Below the pieces are notes generated by a model. It made no database searches. It was not told where the DNA came from and saw nothing but the letters and a program-made list of their open reading frames with translations. A DNA stretch of 64,000 bases from Photorhabdus bodei (GTDB lineage Bacteria > Pseudomonadota > Gammaproteobacteria > Enterobacterales > Enterobacteriaceae), in NCBI RefSeq assembly GCF_003287735.1, contig NZ_NSCM01000006.1:79045-143044 (forward strand). The letters are read 5' to 3'. Position 1 is the stretch's first letter; each line of letters starts with the position of its first letter. A program made the position numbers and the translations under genes. Shown here one piece after another: positions 19,401-28,589 of this stretch.

Positions 19401-22400
19401 AGGGTTGGTGATGGTACAACATTGGCGGCAATGTTTGGTCAAGCCAATATCATGACGCATTCCGGCAATGGCTTAACCGGCGTTTTAGCGCTAGGAGAGG
19501 CGAATATTGTCACCAAAGTGGGCGATGATTTTATGGGGGTGGTTGCGGCGGCGGAGGCGAATGTCATCACTCATAAGGGATCATCAACTACTGTTGCCGT
19601 GCTATTCGGTAAGGGCAATATTCTAACGAAGGTAGGGGACGGGACAACAGTCGGTTTACTTATTTCCGATGTGGGTAACATCATGACCCATGTTGGTCAT
19701 GGCGTGACGGTGGGGTTCGCCAAAGGGAAAGCCAATATCATTACCAAAGTGGGGAGTGGTATCGGCGTTAATGCTGTTTGGGGGGATGCTAATATTCTAA
19801 CGCAGGTTGGTGATGGTGACCGTTATAACTTCGCGAAAGGTAAAGCAAACATTATTACCAAAGTGGGTAATAATCAGCAAGTCACGGTTGTTCAGGGTGA
19901 TGCCAATATCATCACCCATGTGGGGCAAGGTGATGATTATACCGGCGCTTGGGGCAAAGCTAATGTGATTACCAAGGTCGGTGATGGGCGCAATGTCGTG
20001 CTTGCCAAAGCGGATGCCAACATTATGACTCAGGTCGGTAATGGTGACAGCTTTAATACCTTGTGGAGTGAAGGAAATATTGTCACCAAAGTGGGTGACG
20101 GTATGCAGGTTACTGCGGCAAAAGGCAAAGCCAATATCACGACCACGGTGGGGAATGGTTTAAGTGTCACCGTGACGCATGGCGATTTTAATGTCAATAC
20201 CAACGTGGGTGATGGTGTTTCCGTTAACGCAGTGTGGGGTGAATATAACGTTAATACTAAAGTCGGGCAGGGTCTCAATGTTGCGATCATGAAAGGTAAA
20301 AGCAATGCCAATATTCATGTTGGTGATGGCCTGGGGATTAACGCCTCTTATGCACGTAATAATGTGGCGATTAAGGTGGGTAATGGTGATTTCCACACGC
20401 TTTCTATTGCAGAAAGCAACACGCAAAGTAATAACCTCCCCTTACTGTTTAAAAGTATTAAACAAACTGTGTTAAATGTGGAAGGTAGCCACGCGATTAA
20501 CTATCTGATTCACGGTAATGAGGCGAATACTTCTGGAACCCATAAAGGCCGAGGGGCGATTAATTTAACCGAAGTTTCTGCCATTGATGGTTTCCAGATG
20601 AATGCCATTGATGAAGTTGATTCGGATCTGCGTGATAAATTAAGTGGCACGGTAACTCAGGTGGAGACTCCTGATACTGAGGCTATCCAGAATGCCTTGC
20701 ATATTGGAGACAAGGTTGATTCGACTCAGAGTGAATCATCATCGCAAGCTGATGCTGTTGTTAGACATGCAGAACAGGGCAGCGCTGCGCAAAATGCGTT
20801 AAGTGATAAAGAGAAAGCGGAGGAGAATCGCCGTATTCTGGAACAAGAAAGGGATGACCAACTTAAAACAATTTCAAAATCACAATTCCAATTGGAATCA
20901 ACGGATCAAAATGCGCTGAAGACCAATGGACAAGTACAGCGTGATGCGATAAGTGGAGAAGAGCGAGCAGTAATGAAGGAACTGTTCTCCATGACTCAAC
21001 GTCTGGATGCGCTTAATGGCTATGGGAATTACGCTGGTCAATCGGGTGATGAGTGGCGTGACCGGTTTGCTGCGGGATATTTGGACCGTATTCAGGAGAA
21101 ATTAGATGACACCAAATTTATTTCACAGAAAAAATTAGCGGGTTTACAGCCGCGCCTTATTGATAACCAACAACAAGTAAAAAATGCAATTGGCAAATCA
21201 GAAGCAGGTTTAGAGCAAGGTTATCAGAATATAAAGAACGCGGACGATAATATTGAGGATGCGCGTACAAAAGCGAAATCAAGACAGAAAGAAGCAGATT
21301 TACAACGTCTGCGGGCAGCAAAAGCGGAAAGTGATGCCTATGCCGTGTATGAAGAAGCGAAACAACGCGGTGAACATGATAGTTCGGTGGCGAAAAATAA
21401 AGCCGCTCAGGTACAGGCTGATGCGAAAGGTGCGAAACAGGCTGGTGATGCAAAACCCGATCGTAGCGGAGCGACCGGCAGTGGCTTGTCTGGAAAAGCG
21501 TATACACCAATCGACGTAGCGAAACCGAAAAGTCATATCAATCCTGAATCCAAAACGGAAGCTAATGGCTGGAACAGTGAAGATCTAACGCTAACAGCCA
21601 CAGATTTGGCGGCATTGAGTAGTGCGCAACAGGCGATTAATCGGCTACAGATCAACAGGAGTATTCGCGCAGAAAATGTTGGTGCTTCGATCATTTCCCT
21701 GTTTACCGGAACGTCATCCGATAGGGTTGTGGAACCTATCTCGAATCAACCTGGAAAGTTAACCAAAAAAGCACCTGTAATTTCGGGTATCAATTTGCAA
21801 GGATTGGGGCAAACGGCGGGTGGAGATAGCCTTAAATCTCATTCTTCCATCCTGAGAGAGTTTGAGCCTTTCTTGCTGAGTCAGGGTGACAAACGGTTTA
21901 TTGATTCGACGAAAAGATATCTTGGTCAGATAAATACCGATCGGCCCAGTAAGGCGCTGGTGGCCGTACGTCAGGCTTTCAACAATGCGGTTGAACGACC
22001 TGATGAGCAGCATGTGTTGCAGCTTGAACAAGCGCTTGCTCATTGGCAACAGCATAATCTTAATGAATTTGCCAAGCGCGGTCGGTTAGTCAAAAGTTTG
22101 CGTTTTGAGATGGGGGAACGGGTTGCCTACCTTCAAGCAAAAAGAGCTGAATCAGCCGGGATTTTAGGGGTTAGCCTATCGCCTGACCATGTTGCACAGT
22201 TTGACCAACAGGTATCCTTTGACGGGTTCGGGCGTGTGGTGGGCTTGAAAGGCAACATCGCGCAAAGTGAAATTAATCGTCTTACTAATTTGCAAATCAA
22301 GCCATTGACCCAGACTAACTCTGCGGCGGAACGGGAAGCGCCTAAAACTGAAAGTGAAAGTCTCATTGTTTTCGTTAGCCGATTGCAACAAGAAGCGATT

Positions 22401-25400
22401 CCCGAAGGTATGCCGTTAGTTGAACGAGCCAAAAACCTTTGGCTTAGCGGACAGGTAACACGATGGGAAACCATTAAGCTATTTGAGGATGCGGTTACCC
22501 AATTGCAGACACATCCTGAATTACACATGTTAGCTCAACAGCTACTGGCTGATGCCCGTAAAGAAAAGAGGACTGGACAATATATTGATAACCTGTTTGG
22601 CCGCCATTTTGATTCTGAATTGGCCCATGAATTGGTGAAAACAGCGCCACAGGATGCTATGACCACTTCCAGGCAGACAGGACAATTTTTGGTAGAGAAA
22701 TTTGAACAGTGGATAGGGGGTTTTTATCCTGATGTCGCTGAGCGTGAAAAGATTATTGCTAAAAAGATGGCTGGTTTTGCCGGGGTCATTAACAAGGACT
22801 TTCGTCCCTGGTTTAGTCGGGTGCCTGAATTGACAGCGTTCCTGGACAAACCGACTTTTGCCAACTTCAAAATCATGATGACTCAGGTTAATGATGGTTT
22901 TGCTGTGATTAAGGTACCATTTCTGGCAGTAAAAATGGCCATTACCCCAGGAATGGGGATGGAGCGTGCGGAGTGGAAGGTTAAAGGGGATCGTTTCTAT
23001 GAGGAGGTTATCACCAAAGCCCGTTCGACCAGTAGTCAACTGACTAGCGGGGCTGATGTCACGTATGAAGTTGAAGTAACCGAAAAGCAGACCAACGATT
23101 ATGGTACGGCGTTGCCCTACCAGCCGGCCAATAACAAGCATGATGACTTTTTATATGGCAGAAAGGTTGCTGCGGGTCGAATTTTGGTCCCCGGATGGGA
23201 AACGAGATTTGAGCATAATGCGTTAGCGCAAGGCCACTCTGTGGTAACGGGGGCTTCTGGCTCGACCAATATCATGGTTCACCTCAATAATTATATTGCT
23301 AGTGAACAGATTGCCAATGAACAGCCTACTTTCTCGGCCAGACAGAGCTATCTCAACACGCTGGCGTTTCTGGTATTTGATGGTGGTCATTCTGTCAACG
23401 AAAGTCTGGCGGTTTATCGGGCACTACAGGTAACCGGTGATGAACAACGTAAGCAGTTACTAAATAGCTACACTGCCAATTATAGGGAGCTGGTGGATAT
23501 TGCCAGTGAAGAAGGCAAAGTGTGGGTAAGCCAGGCGCTGGATAACGCTTTCCAGGAAACTGGGGAATTCTATCAGAAACATGCTTGGGTGAAGCCACAA
23601 AGTCGCCCTGCGGTGGAGGAGTTAGATGGGTTATCAGGTAAAAATAGGGTGGTAGTGCCTACTGTTATCGATGATGCTCATCAGGATAAAAAAATTAATA
23701 GACCATTCAATGACTGGCGAATGGAGAAGGTGACGCCACAGACTGATGGCCGTGAAACTCGCTTTGATGGTCAGATCATTATCCAAATGGAGGATGATCC
23801 GATCGTCGCTAAAGCCGCGGCCAATTTGGCGGGTAAACACCCGGATTTCAGCGTAGTGGTTCAACTTGACTCTAGTGGCGAATATCGTGTGGTTTATGGC
23901 GACCTTACCAGATTATCCGGTAAGTTACGTTGGCAGATTGTCGGTCATGGCCGTGAGACGTCGGAACAAAATAACATTCGTCTGAGTGGTTACACCGCTG
24001 ATCAATTGGCGACCAGATTAACGCGGTTTTATCAGGACGTTAATCAGGGTAAAAGCATAACTCACAAACCTGATCACATCAGTATTGTGGGCTGTTCTTT
24101 GATGAGTGATGACAAACGGGATGGCTTTGCTCGTCGTTTTATTACTGTGTTAGATAAGCAAGGCATTCGCAGTGATGTTTCCGCTCGCAGTAGTGAAGTG
24201 GCTGTTGATGCCAGTGGACGCAAATTTACCCGTGATCAAAATAACCAATGGGTTAACAATTTGCCTGATAATAAAATCGTATTGAGTTGGAATAACCAAA
24301 ATGAGTTGATCACGCATACCGAGCTAGTTCGCCGTGGTATTGCCGAAAGTGATATTAACTTCTCCAGGGTAGGACATACCGAAGCTGATACCGTTATTAA
24401 AGGAGCGATCGCGGGTAACGTTGAACAATTTGTTAAACCAAACAAACGTAAAAATACGATTCAAATTGATTCCAATGAGAAAGCGAATAATCAGCTCAGT
24501 TACTCCGGTAATATCCAGGTGAATGTGGGAGATGGGGAGTTTACCGCACTCAATTGGGGAACCTCGAACGTTGGTATCAAAGTGGGTACCGGTGGTTTTA
24601 AATCACTGGCCTTCGGTGATAACAATGTGATGGTGCACATCGGTAATGGCGACAGTAAACAGAGCTTCGATATTGCAGGTTATCAAGCGCTTGAAGGGGC
24701 GCAAATGTTTATCGGTAATCGTAATGTCAGCTTCAACCAAGGCCGCGGTAATGACCTGATTGTGATGATGGATAAATCCATCCCAACGCCGCCGTTGGTT
24801 AATCCGTTTGATGGTGTGGCGCGTATTACCGATGTACTGCAAGGTGTCGCGGGTTCCAGTGAGGATCAGGATTGGTTAGCGGCACAAGATCAGCAATGGA
24901 CAATCGCCGGTGCGAAGAAGTTCGTACGGGATCTCTCTGGCTTAGACCAAACCAGCAATGTGGACTACAACACATTGACTGATCTGGATTCGCAACATGA
25001 ACGTAGCAGCCGTGGTTTGAAATATGATGCCGAATTAACGCTGAACAAGAAGTTTAATCAGTGGCTAGGGGAACATGGTGAGGGGGCTGATATGGGCAAA
25101 ATAAGTCGCATGAATAAGTTTCGTCAGGCCAATTGGAAACTGGCCTTCAACTTTGCTGTAGGCGGGCGTGGCGCTGATATTCAGGTGACAACCGGTAACT
25201 GGAACCTGATGTTCGGTGACCATATTCAGTCGATTTTGGATACCAATCTGGGTTCATTGTTTGGTCTGATGACGCAACAATATTCAGCTACGGGCATGGC
25301 GAAGACCACCTTTACCTATAATCCACGGGACTTGCCGCGTCAGCTCAAGAATAAACTGATTGGCCGATTAGCGAGTATAAATGCAGATACCACCTTAGCG

Positions 25401-26996
25401 GATATTTTTGGCGTGAACTACACCGCAGAGGGGAAAATTATTTCCTGTACAGGCGAATCGGTTGATGGTGAGGCAATTCTGCAAGAGATGTTGGAAGTGA
25501 TTGGGGAATTTAGTGGTGATCAACTGCAAGCGTTCACCAATCCAGAAACGTTACTTGATAGCCTGGAGGCGGGTATTGATATGGGCGAGGATGGCGTCAG
25601 GTCATTTGCGGAGAGTCATGGTTTGAAAGAGAAAGCGCCCGATGAGCGTCAGGAGTCAGGATTTTCGGTGAATATCAATGGAGAAAATGCTCAGACCAAT
25701 AATAAATCAAAGCCTGCATTTGGTTTTAATGCGCTGAACTTACCTAATCTGTTTGCGACGATGTTTAGCGAAAAGAAGCAACGAGAGATGAAATCGTTAG
25801 TGGCTAACCTGAAAGAAAACCTGACGACCGATCTGCTTAATATGGAAGAAAAAACGTTTGATTTCCTGCGTAGCAGCGGTCATCTGCAAGGGGATGGCGA
25901 TATCCACGTATCGTTGGGGAACTATAACTTCAACTGGGGCGGTGACGGTAAAGATCTTGGTGCCTATCTGGGCGATAACAATAACTTCTGGGGTGGTCGT
26001 GGTAGTGATGTCTATTACTCGTTAGGTACCTCCAATATTTTTTCAGGTGGTGAAGGTAATGACTTAGGCGTCCTGATGGGGCGTGAAAACTGGATGTTTG
26101 GCGGTAAGGGGGATGATACCGCAGTGGTGGCCGGGCGTATTAACCATGTCTTTATGGGGGAAGGCAATGACCAGACATTTGTCTTTGGTGAAGGCGGTTT
26201 TATTGATGCGGGTAACGGGCAGGATTACGTTGTCACCTCCGGCAACTATAACCGGGTGGATACTGGGGAAGGTCAGGATTATACGGTGATCATCGGCAAT
26301 AATAATCAGGCCGAACTGGGAGGAGGCGACGACTTTGCCAGAGTATTTGGTAATGACAACCGTATTGATGGTTATTCCGGCAATGATGCGATTAAGCTGA
26401 TGGGCTACCATGCGGTAATCAACGGTGGAGAAGGTGATGATCATCTGATAGCCGCGGCGATTTCGAAGTTCAGCCAGTTTGATGGCGGTGAAGGTCAGGA
26501 TCTGCTGGTGTTAGGCGGGTATCAGAACCATTTCCGGGGCGGTGCGGGTGTGGATAGCTTTGTGGTCAGCGAAGAAGTGATTGGTAACCGAGTGAGCGAT
26601 ATTAACGCAGAAGATATGATCTTGTTTAACGGTGTTGACTGGCAAAATTTGTGGTTCCAGCGTAGCGGGTATGATCTGGTGCTGTCAGTGAATCGCCATA
26701 CTCAGGACAACACGGCTCAAGGGAGATTTGAATCGGTGGGTTCTATCATCTTTAATGATTACTTTAATGGCAATCGCGCTAAATTGGTGACTCGGATGAG
26801 TGATAAGAACGCGTCAGGGGATCGCGAATTTACGGCACTGTCAGATAATGCCGTGGATTCCTTGATCCAGGCGATGAGCAGTTTTGCTCCGGCAGTGGGT
26901 GATAAGGGTTTTATTGAGAGTCTGGACAGTCAGGCGAAAACGGCTATCGCAACGGCGTGGACCGATGTCACGATTGGTAAGGGGAAATTTGCTTAA
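16416..26996 (+). CDS. MARTX-family multifunctional autoprocessing repeats-in-toxin protein
   Basis: 3526 residues from the ATG at 16416, which has AAGGG 7 bases upstream; a TTG two codons earlier is less likely. The N-terminal region (1-1330) is made of glycine-rich repeats: GxGGYN/FxGAG repeats, then from about 572 regular GANxxTKVGNG units, interrupted at about 298-569 by two homologous 130-residue modules. A charged helical linker (about 1440-1700) and an effector region (about 1720-2440) follow. The cysteine protease domain (peptidase C80, about 2445-2640) has catalytic H2511 in VGHGR and C2560 in VGCSL, so inositol-phosphate-triggered self-cleavage in the host cell is expected. C-terminal RTX repeats (about 3159-3383; GGxGND) should bind calcium. 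The cargo holds GASGSTN and then DGGHSVNE, recalling the RID effector family, but no cysteine. No rtxC or rtxBDE genes are in the window. Confidence 0.93.
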   Translation: MGKSSNRSTEYFFTGKYYDDDDGNNIVAIGVGGVIYAKGGDDRIILGSIGATVYADSGNKVVDGSAGYLKVVDKEGNLAVHGAAGYSGIDKSGNGNISFTGAAGGVFMDHQGDHGDLNFSGAAAYNGLNRKGQSGNVTFNGVGGYNELWHETNQGNLNFAGAGAGNKIDRTWYDHYETSHGDVKFDGGGAANSISSWVESGNINFTGAGADNHIIRKGREGNIILHGAGASNRIERLRQSQDQYGQTHGNIEFEGAGGYNRIYSDVAHGDITFDGAGAYNEISRIDADSGSRDGTLEYAKAEEIVLITATIGGSCIQQSQQVTGIKSTIEPNTYLFAFADEMYTKISKVQLRNDPETGKLNYYATSWYKQGNHLKNLATENIASSNGFTDIGINGGYRLSNLIFEHHHPVIIQHTVEEDLQENQWVTYAGGTNARAGDITLIDAKMHGYAIHSGGLILDVSAVKSNCQPNTYIYAKYVESYTKVVMVELANNPETGALQYYASAWYKAGDHTGNLAAEDFSFKNGYRSMGMGGYSLTNLQYKVNSVCRVSEHLAHTEEYSHQELVKLSADMGDSAGDINFKGMGGGNVITSSVIRGNVNFEGAGAANVIVKKGEQGDLTFRGAGLANVLVHQSQRGEMDVYAGGAANVLVRIGDGRYLAHLLAIGNISIHQGNGDSRVIMFGGYNTHDQIGNGNANWLGAGGFNVMTQTGKGKVSSVLVGGANVLTKLGAGDLVAGMLGGANIITHLGDDKISGTTAVALGGANILTKKGRGKAIALMGGGANVFTHIGNGSTTGVMLGGANILTKIENGDTTGIMLGIGNVLTHVGGNQTLGVMGAAGNVFTKVGNGTAIAAMIGEGNIFTYVGSGDAWGLMGGLGNVFTRVGDGKALALMIAAGNVFTHIGDEMSVALMLAKGNIATKVGNGMTLAAMIGEANVMTHIGNGSTFAAMIGQGNILTKAGNDLALGLMIGEANIYSHVGNGTSIGLFAGELNVMTRVGDGTTLAAMFGQANIMTHSGNGLTGVLALGEANIVTKVGDDFMGVVAAAEANVITHKGSSTTVAVLFGKGNILTKVGDGTTVGLLISDVGNIMTHVGHGVTVGFAKGKANIITKVGSGIGVNAVWGDANILTQVGDGDRYNFAKGKANIITKVGNNQQVTVVQGDANIITHVGQGDDYTGAWGKANVITKVGDGRNVVLAKADANIMTQVGNGDSFNTLWSEGNIVTKVGDGMQVTAAKGKANITTTVGNGLSVTVTHGDFNVNTNVGDGVSVNAVWGEYNVNTKVGQGLNVAIMKGKSNANIHVGDGLGINASYARNNVAIKVGNGDFHTLSIAESNTQSNNLPLLFKSIKQTVLNVEGSHAINYLIHGNEANTSGTHKGRGAINLTEVSAIDGFQMNAIDEVDSDLRDKLSGTVTQVETPDTEAIQNALHIGDKVDSTQSESSSQADAVVRHAEQGSAAQNALSDKEKAEENRRILEQERDDQLKTISKSQFQLESTDQNALKTNGQVQRDAISGEERAVMKELFSMTQRLDALNGYGNYAGQSGDEWRDRFAAGYLDRIQEKLDDTKFISQKKLAGLQPRLIDNQQQVKNAIGKSEAGLEQGYQNIKNADDNIEDARTKAKSRQKEADLQRLRAAKAESDAYAVYEEAKQRGEHDSSVAKNKAAQVQADAKGAKQAGDAKPDRSGATGSGLSGKAYTPIDVAKPKSHINPESKTEANGWNSEDLTLTATDLAALSSAQQAINRLQINRSIRAENVGASIISLFTGTSSDRVVEPISNQPGKLTKKAPVISGINLQGLGQTAGGDSLKSHSSILREFEPFLLSQGDKRFIDSTKRYLGQINTDRPSKALVAVRQAFNNAVERPDEQHVLQLEQALAHWQQHNLNEFAKRGRLVKSLRFEMGERVAYLQAKRAESAGILGVSLSPDHVAQFDQQVSFDGFGRVVGLKGNIAQSEINRLTNLQIKPLTQTNSAAEREAPKTESESLIVFVSRLQQEAIPEGMPLVERAKNLWLSGQVTRWETIKLFEDAVTQLQTHPELHMLAQQLLADARKEKRTGQYIDNLFGRHFDSELAHELVKTAPQDAMTTSRQTGQFLVEKFEQWIGGFYPDVAEREKIIAKKMAGFAGVINKDFRPWFSRVPELTAFLDKPTFANFKIMMTQVNDGFAVIKVPFLAVKMAITPGMGMERAEWKVKGDRFYEEVITKARSTSSQLTSGADVTYEVEVTEKQTNDYGTALPYQPANNKHDDFLYGRKVAAGRILVPGWETRFEHNALAQGHSVVTGASGSTNIMVHLNNYIASEQIANEQPTFSARQSYLNTLAFLVFDGGHSVNESLAVYRALQVTGDEQRKQLLNSYTANYRELVDIASEEGKVWVSQALDNAFQETGEFYQKHAWVKPQSRPAVEELDGLSGKNRVVVPTVIDDAHQDKKINRPFNDWRMEKVTPQTDGRETRFDGQIIIQMEDDPIVAKAAANLAGKHPDFSVVVQLDSSGEYRVVYGDLTRLSGKLRWQIVGHGRETSEQNNIRLSGYTADQLATRLTRFYQDVNQGKSITHKPDHISIVGCSLMSDDKRDGFARRFITVLDKQGIRSDVSARSSEVAVDASGRKFTRDQNNQWVNNLPDNKIVLSWNNQNELITHTELVRRGIAESDINFSRVGHTEADTVIKGAIAGNVEQFVKPNKRKNTIQIDSNEKANNQLSYSGNIQVNVGDGEFTALNWGTSNVGIKVGTGGFKSLAFGDNNVMVHIGNGDSKQSFDIAGYQALEGAQMFIGNRNVSFNQGRGNDLIVMMDKSIPTPPLVNPFDGVARITDVLQGVAGSSEDQDWLAAQDQQWTIAGAKKFVRDLSGLDQTSNVDYNTLTDLDSQHERSSRGLKYDAELTLNKKFNQWLGEHGEGADMGKISRMNKFRQANWKLAFNFAVGGRGADIQVTTGNWNLMFGDHIQSILDTNLGSLFGLMTQQYSATGMAKTTFTYNPRDLPRQLKNKLIGRLASINADTTLADIFGVNYTAEGKIISCTGESVDGEAILQEMLEVIGEFSGDQLQAFTNPETLLDSLEAGIDMGEDGVRSFAESHGLKEKAPDERQESGFSVNINGENAQTNNKSKPAFGFNALNLPNLFATMFSEKKQREMKSLVANLKENLTTDLLNMEEKTFDFLRSSGHLQGDGDIHVSLGNYNFNWGGDGKDLGAYLGDNNNFWGGRGSDVYYSLGTSNIFSGGEGNDLGVLMGRENWMFGGKGDDTAVVAGRINHVFMGEGNDQTFVFGEGGFIDAGNGQDYVVTSGNYNRVDTGEGQDYTVIIGNNNQAELGGGDDFARVFGNDNRIDGYSGNDAIKLMGYHAVINGGEGDDHLIAAAISKFSQFDGGEGQDLLVLGGYQNHFRGGAGVDSFVVSEEVIGNRVSDINAEDMILFNGVDWQNLWFQRSGYDLVLSVNRHTQDNTAQGRFESVGSIIFNDYFNGNRAKLVTRMSDKNASGDREFTALSDNAVDSLIQAMSSFAPAVGDKGFIESLDSQAKTAIATAWTDVTIGKGKFA

Positions 26997-27338
26997 TTAA
27001 CGGCAGATTTGCTTAAGGGCGGCAATTTCAGAATCATGTAAATTCAGGCTCGGCTTTTTCGGTAAATTGTTGGCAAAAATCATCGATGTTGCAGTAAAGT
27101 TCTTCTAGATTATACATGCCTGAGGATTTCTACGATTCTGTTTTCTTGAGCAGAAACTTTGATCAAGCCTCAGGCACTTACTGCCTATCCTAATAGGACT
27201 ATTTTATTTGCCCTTCTTTGCCATAAAGAGCGAACTTGGGCAGTGCTCAGACAAAAGCATTAGCTTTTGACCGCACTTTACAATTACGCCTATTGGGATA
27301 GGCTCTTAGTTCCCTTCTTAAACAAACCTCAGGTCAAC
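26997..27338. other. Convergent intergenic region with nested inverted repeats
   Basis: Lies between the 3' ends of the MARTX gene and the biosynthetic operon. Contains GCCTGAGG (27118-27125) and its exact complement CCTCAGGC (27168-27175), then a 121-bp unit with inverted ends. No gene seen. Confidence 0.6.
27183..27303. repeat. 121-bp element with 16-bp terminal inverted repeats (MITE-like)
   Basis: The left end GCCTATCCTAATAGGA and right end GCCTATTGGGATAGGC are reverse complements at 14 of 16 positions, and each end is itself a small palindrome. No coding capacity. Size and ends fit a miniature inverted-repeat transposable element. No target-site duplication was established. Confidence 0.5.
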
Positions 27339-28577
27339 TTAATTAACTGTTTTAAAATTAATTTGGCTATAGAACCATTCCATAATCTCGGCGATGAGGT
27401 TTTTAACTTCATTCGAAGTTGATGAAGTTATAGTGATTTCAGCTATAACTTGGCGCTCGTCAGAAAAATAATCTCCATCCCTAGCAAAAGTTTTATAGCT
27501 TGTAACTTGAGGGAAAGGGCAAGATTCAGGAATATTATAAATATAAGAGTTGGTTAATTTATTTGGTATAATTATCCATCCGCAAATTGAGCTTGGCCTA
27601 ATATTGATAGAGTCAAGCTGTTCATTTGACACATTACCAATGTAAGCATTAAATGCAATCTCTTGTGGGTTGATGCCAAATATATTTTCTATCGCAGTCA
27701 TTACTGGCCCACCGCCTGCACGAGCAGCGATTTCGCATAATTTAAAACTTCCGTCAGAACATAGGAAAACTTCTGCATGAAAAGCAAAATTCACAGGTGA
27801 AGGAAGTGCCCCAATACATTTTCTTACATATTTTATTATTCTATCAAACAGTTTATCCTCAGGTAATAACAAACAACTTGAAATATAGTTTCCATCCTGA
27901 AAGTCCATGCAATTTGACACATATAATGAAGGCCAAATAAATCTTATCTGATTATTTAAGACAACTCCATCAACATGATACATTGGGCTATCAACAAATT
28001 CCTCGACCATCATATTAATTATCTCTTCGGAATTTTTCTTTAATCCAATATATAAAGAATTATGGAGATCATTGTCATTTTTCAGTATTGAAATGCCTCG
28101 TGCACGTTTAGAAGTTCGTGGTTTGAGTATGACGGGATAATCATGCTCCTCAATGAATTTGATAACATCTAGAGCATTTTTTATCAATGAAAACTTAGGG
28201 ATGGAAACATTATTTCTTTCCAAAATCTTTTTCATCACACCTTTGTCTCTATATGCTTCTATTGCCTCGACACTTGCACCTGGCAGACCCCATTTATCTC
28301 TTATGTAAGCAGCGGGTAATAAGTCAAACTCTCTGACCCCTATAACGTAATCAAAGACCGTTTCTTTTCTCAACTTTTCTGCATGATAAAAAATAAGGTC
28401 ATCATTATCTGGATGTAAACTTTCAATACCAACAACTTTCTTAAACGATGAAATCACTTCATTGCTCATTAGCCTTAATGATTCGATAGAGGTAATTAAA
28501 TAGCAATTGTGATCTTTATACCATTCACTTACAGGGTTAGAATTAGAGGATTCAAAATCAATAATAAGCAAATTCAT
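27339..28577 (-). CDS. ATP-grasp carboxylate-amine ligase (candidate dipeptide-forming enzyme)
   Basis: 412 residues from the ATG at 28577; a GTG three codons earlier overlaps the AAGGTG ribosome binding site and is rejected. The fold is ATP-grasp: VILKPRTSKRARGISIL (about 148-165) supplies the nucleotide-binding lysine and loop, and FHAEVFLCSDGSFKLCEIAARAGGG (split here: FHAEVF, then CEIAARAGGG) gives the metal-binding glutamates. Such enzymes activate a carboxylate as acyl phosphate and join it to an amine, as L-amino acid ligase BacD does. It is the last gene of a five-gene minus-strand operon, 12 bases after the MATE gene. Its proposed role is to couple the methylated amino acid made by its neighbours to a second amino acid (inference). 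Confidence 0.85.
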   Translation of the reverse strand: MNLLIIDFESSNSNPVSEWYKDHNCYLITSIESLRLMSNEVISSFKKVVGIESLHPDNDDLIFYHAEKLRKETVFDYVIGVREFDLLPAAYIRDKWGLPGASVEAIEAYRDKGVMKKILERNNVSIPKFSLIKNALDVIKFIEEHDYPVILKPRTSKRARGISILKNDNDLHNSLYIGLKKNSEEIINMMVEEFVDSPMYHVDGVVLNNQIRFIWPSLYVSNCMDFQDGNYISSCLLLPEDKLFDRIIKYVRKCIGALPSPVNFAFHAEVFLCSDGSFKLCEIAARAGGGPVMTAIENIFGINPQEIAFNAYIGNVSNEQLDSINIRPSSICGWIIIPNKLTNSYIYNIPESCPFPQVTSYKTFARDGDYFSDERQVIAEITITSSTSNEVKNLIAEIMEWFYSQINFKTVN

Positions 28578-28589
28578 CTTATACACACC

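Noticed and set aside
18130..20400. Regular repeat array that could be mistaken for a CRISPR or satellite
   Set aside because: The period is in codons, the units are degenerate, and the frame stays open; it encodes the GANxxTKVGNG repeats of the MARTX toxin.
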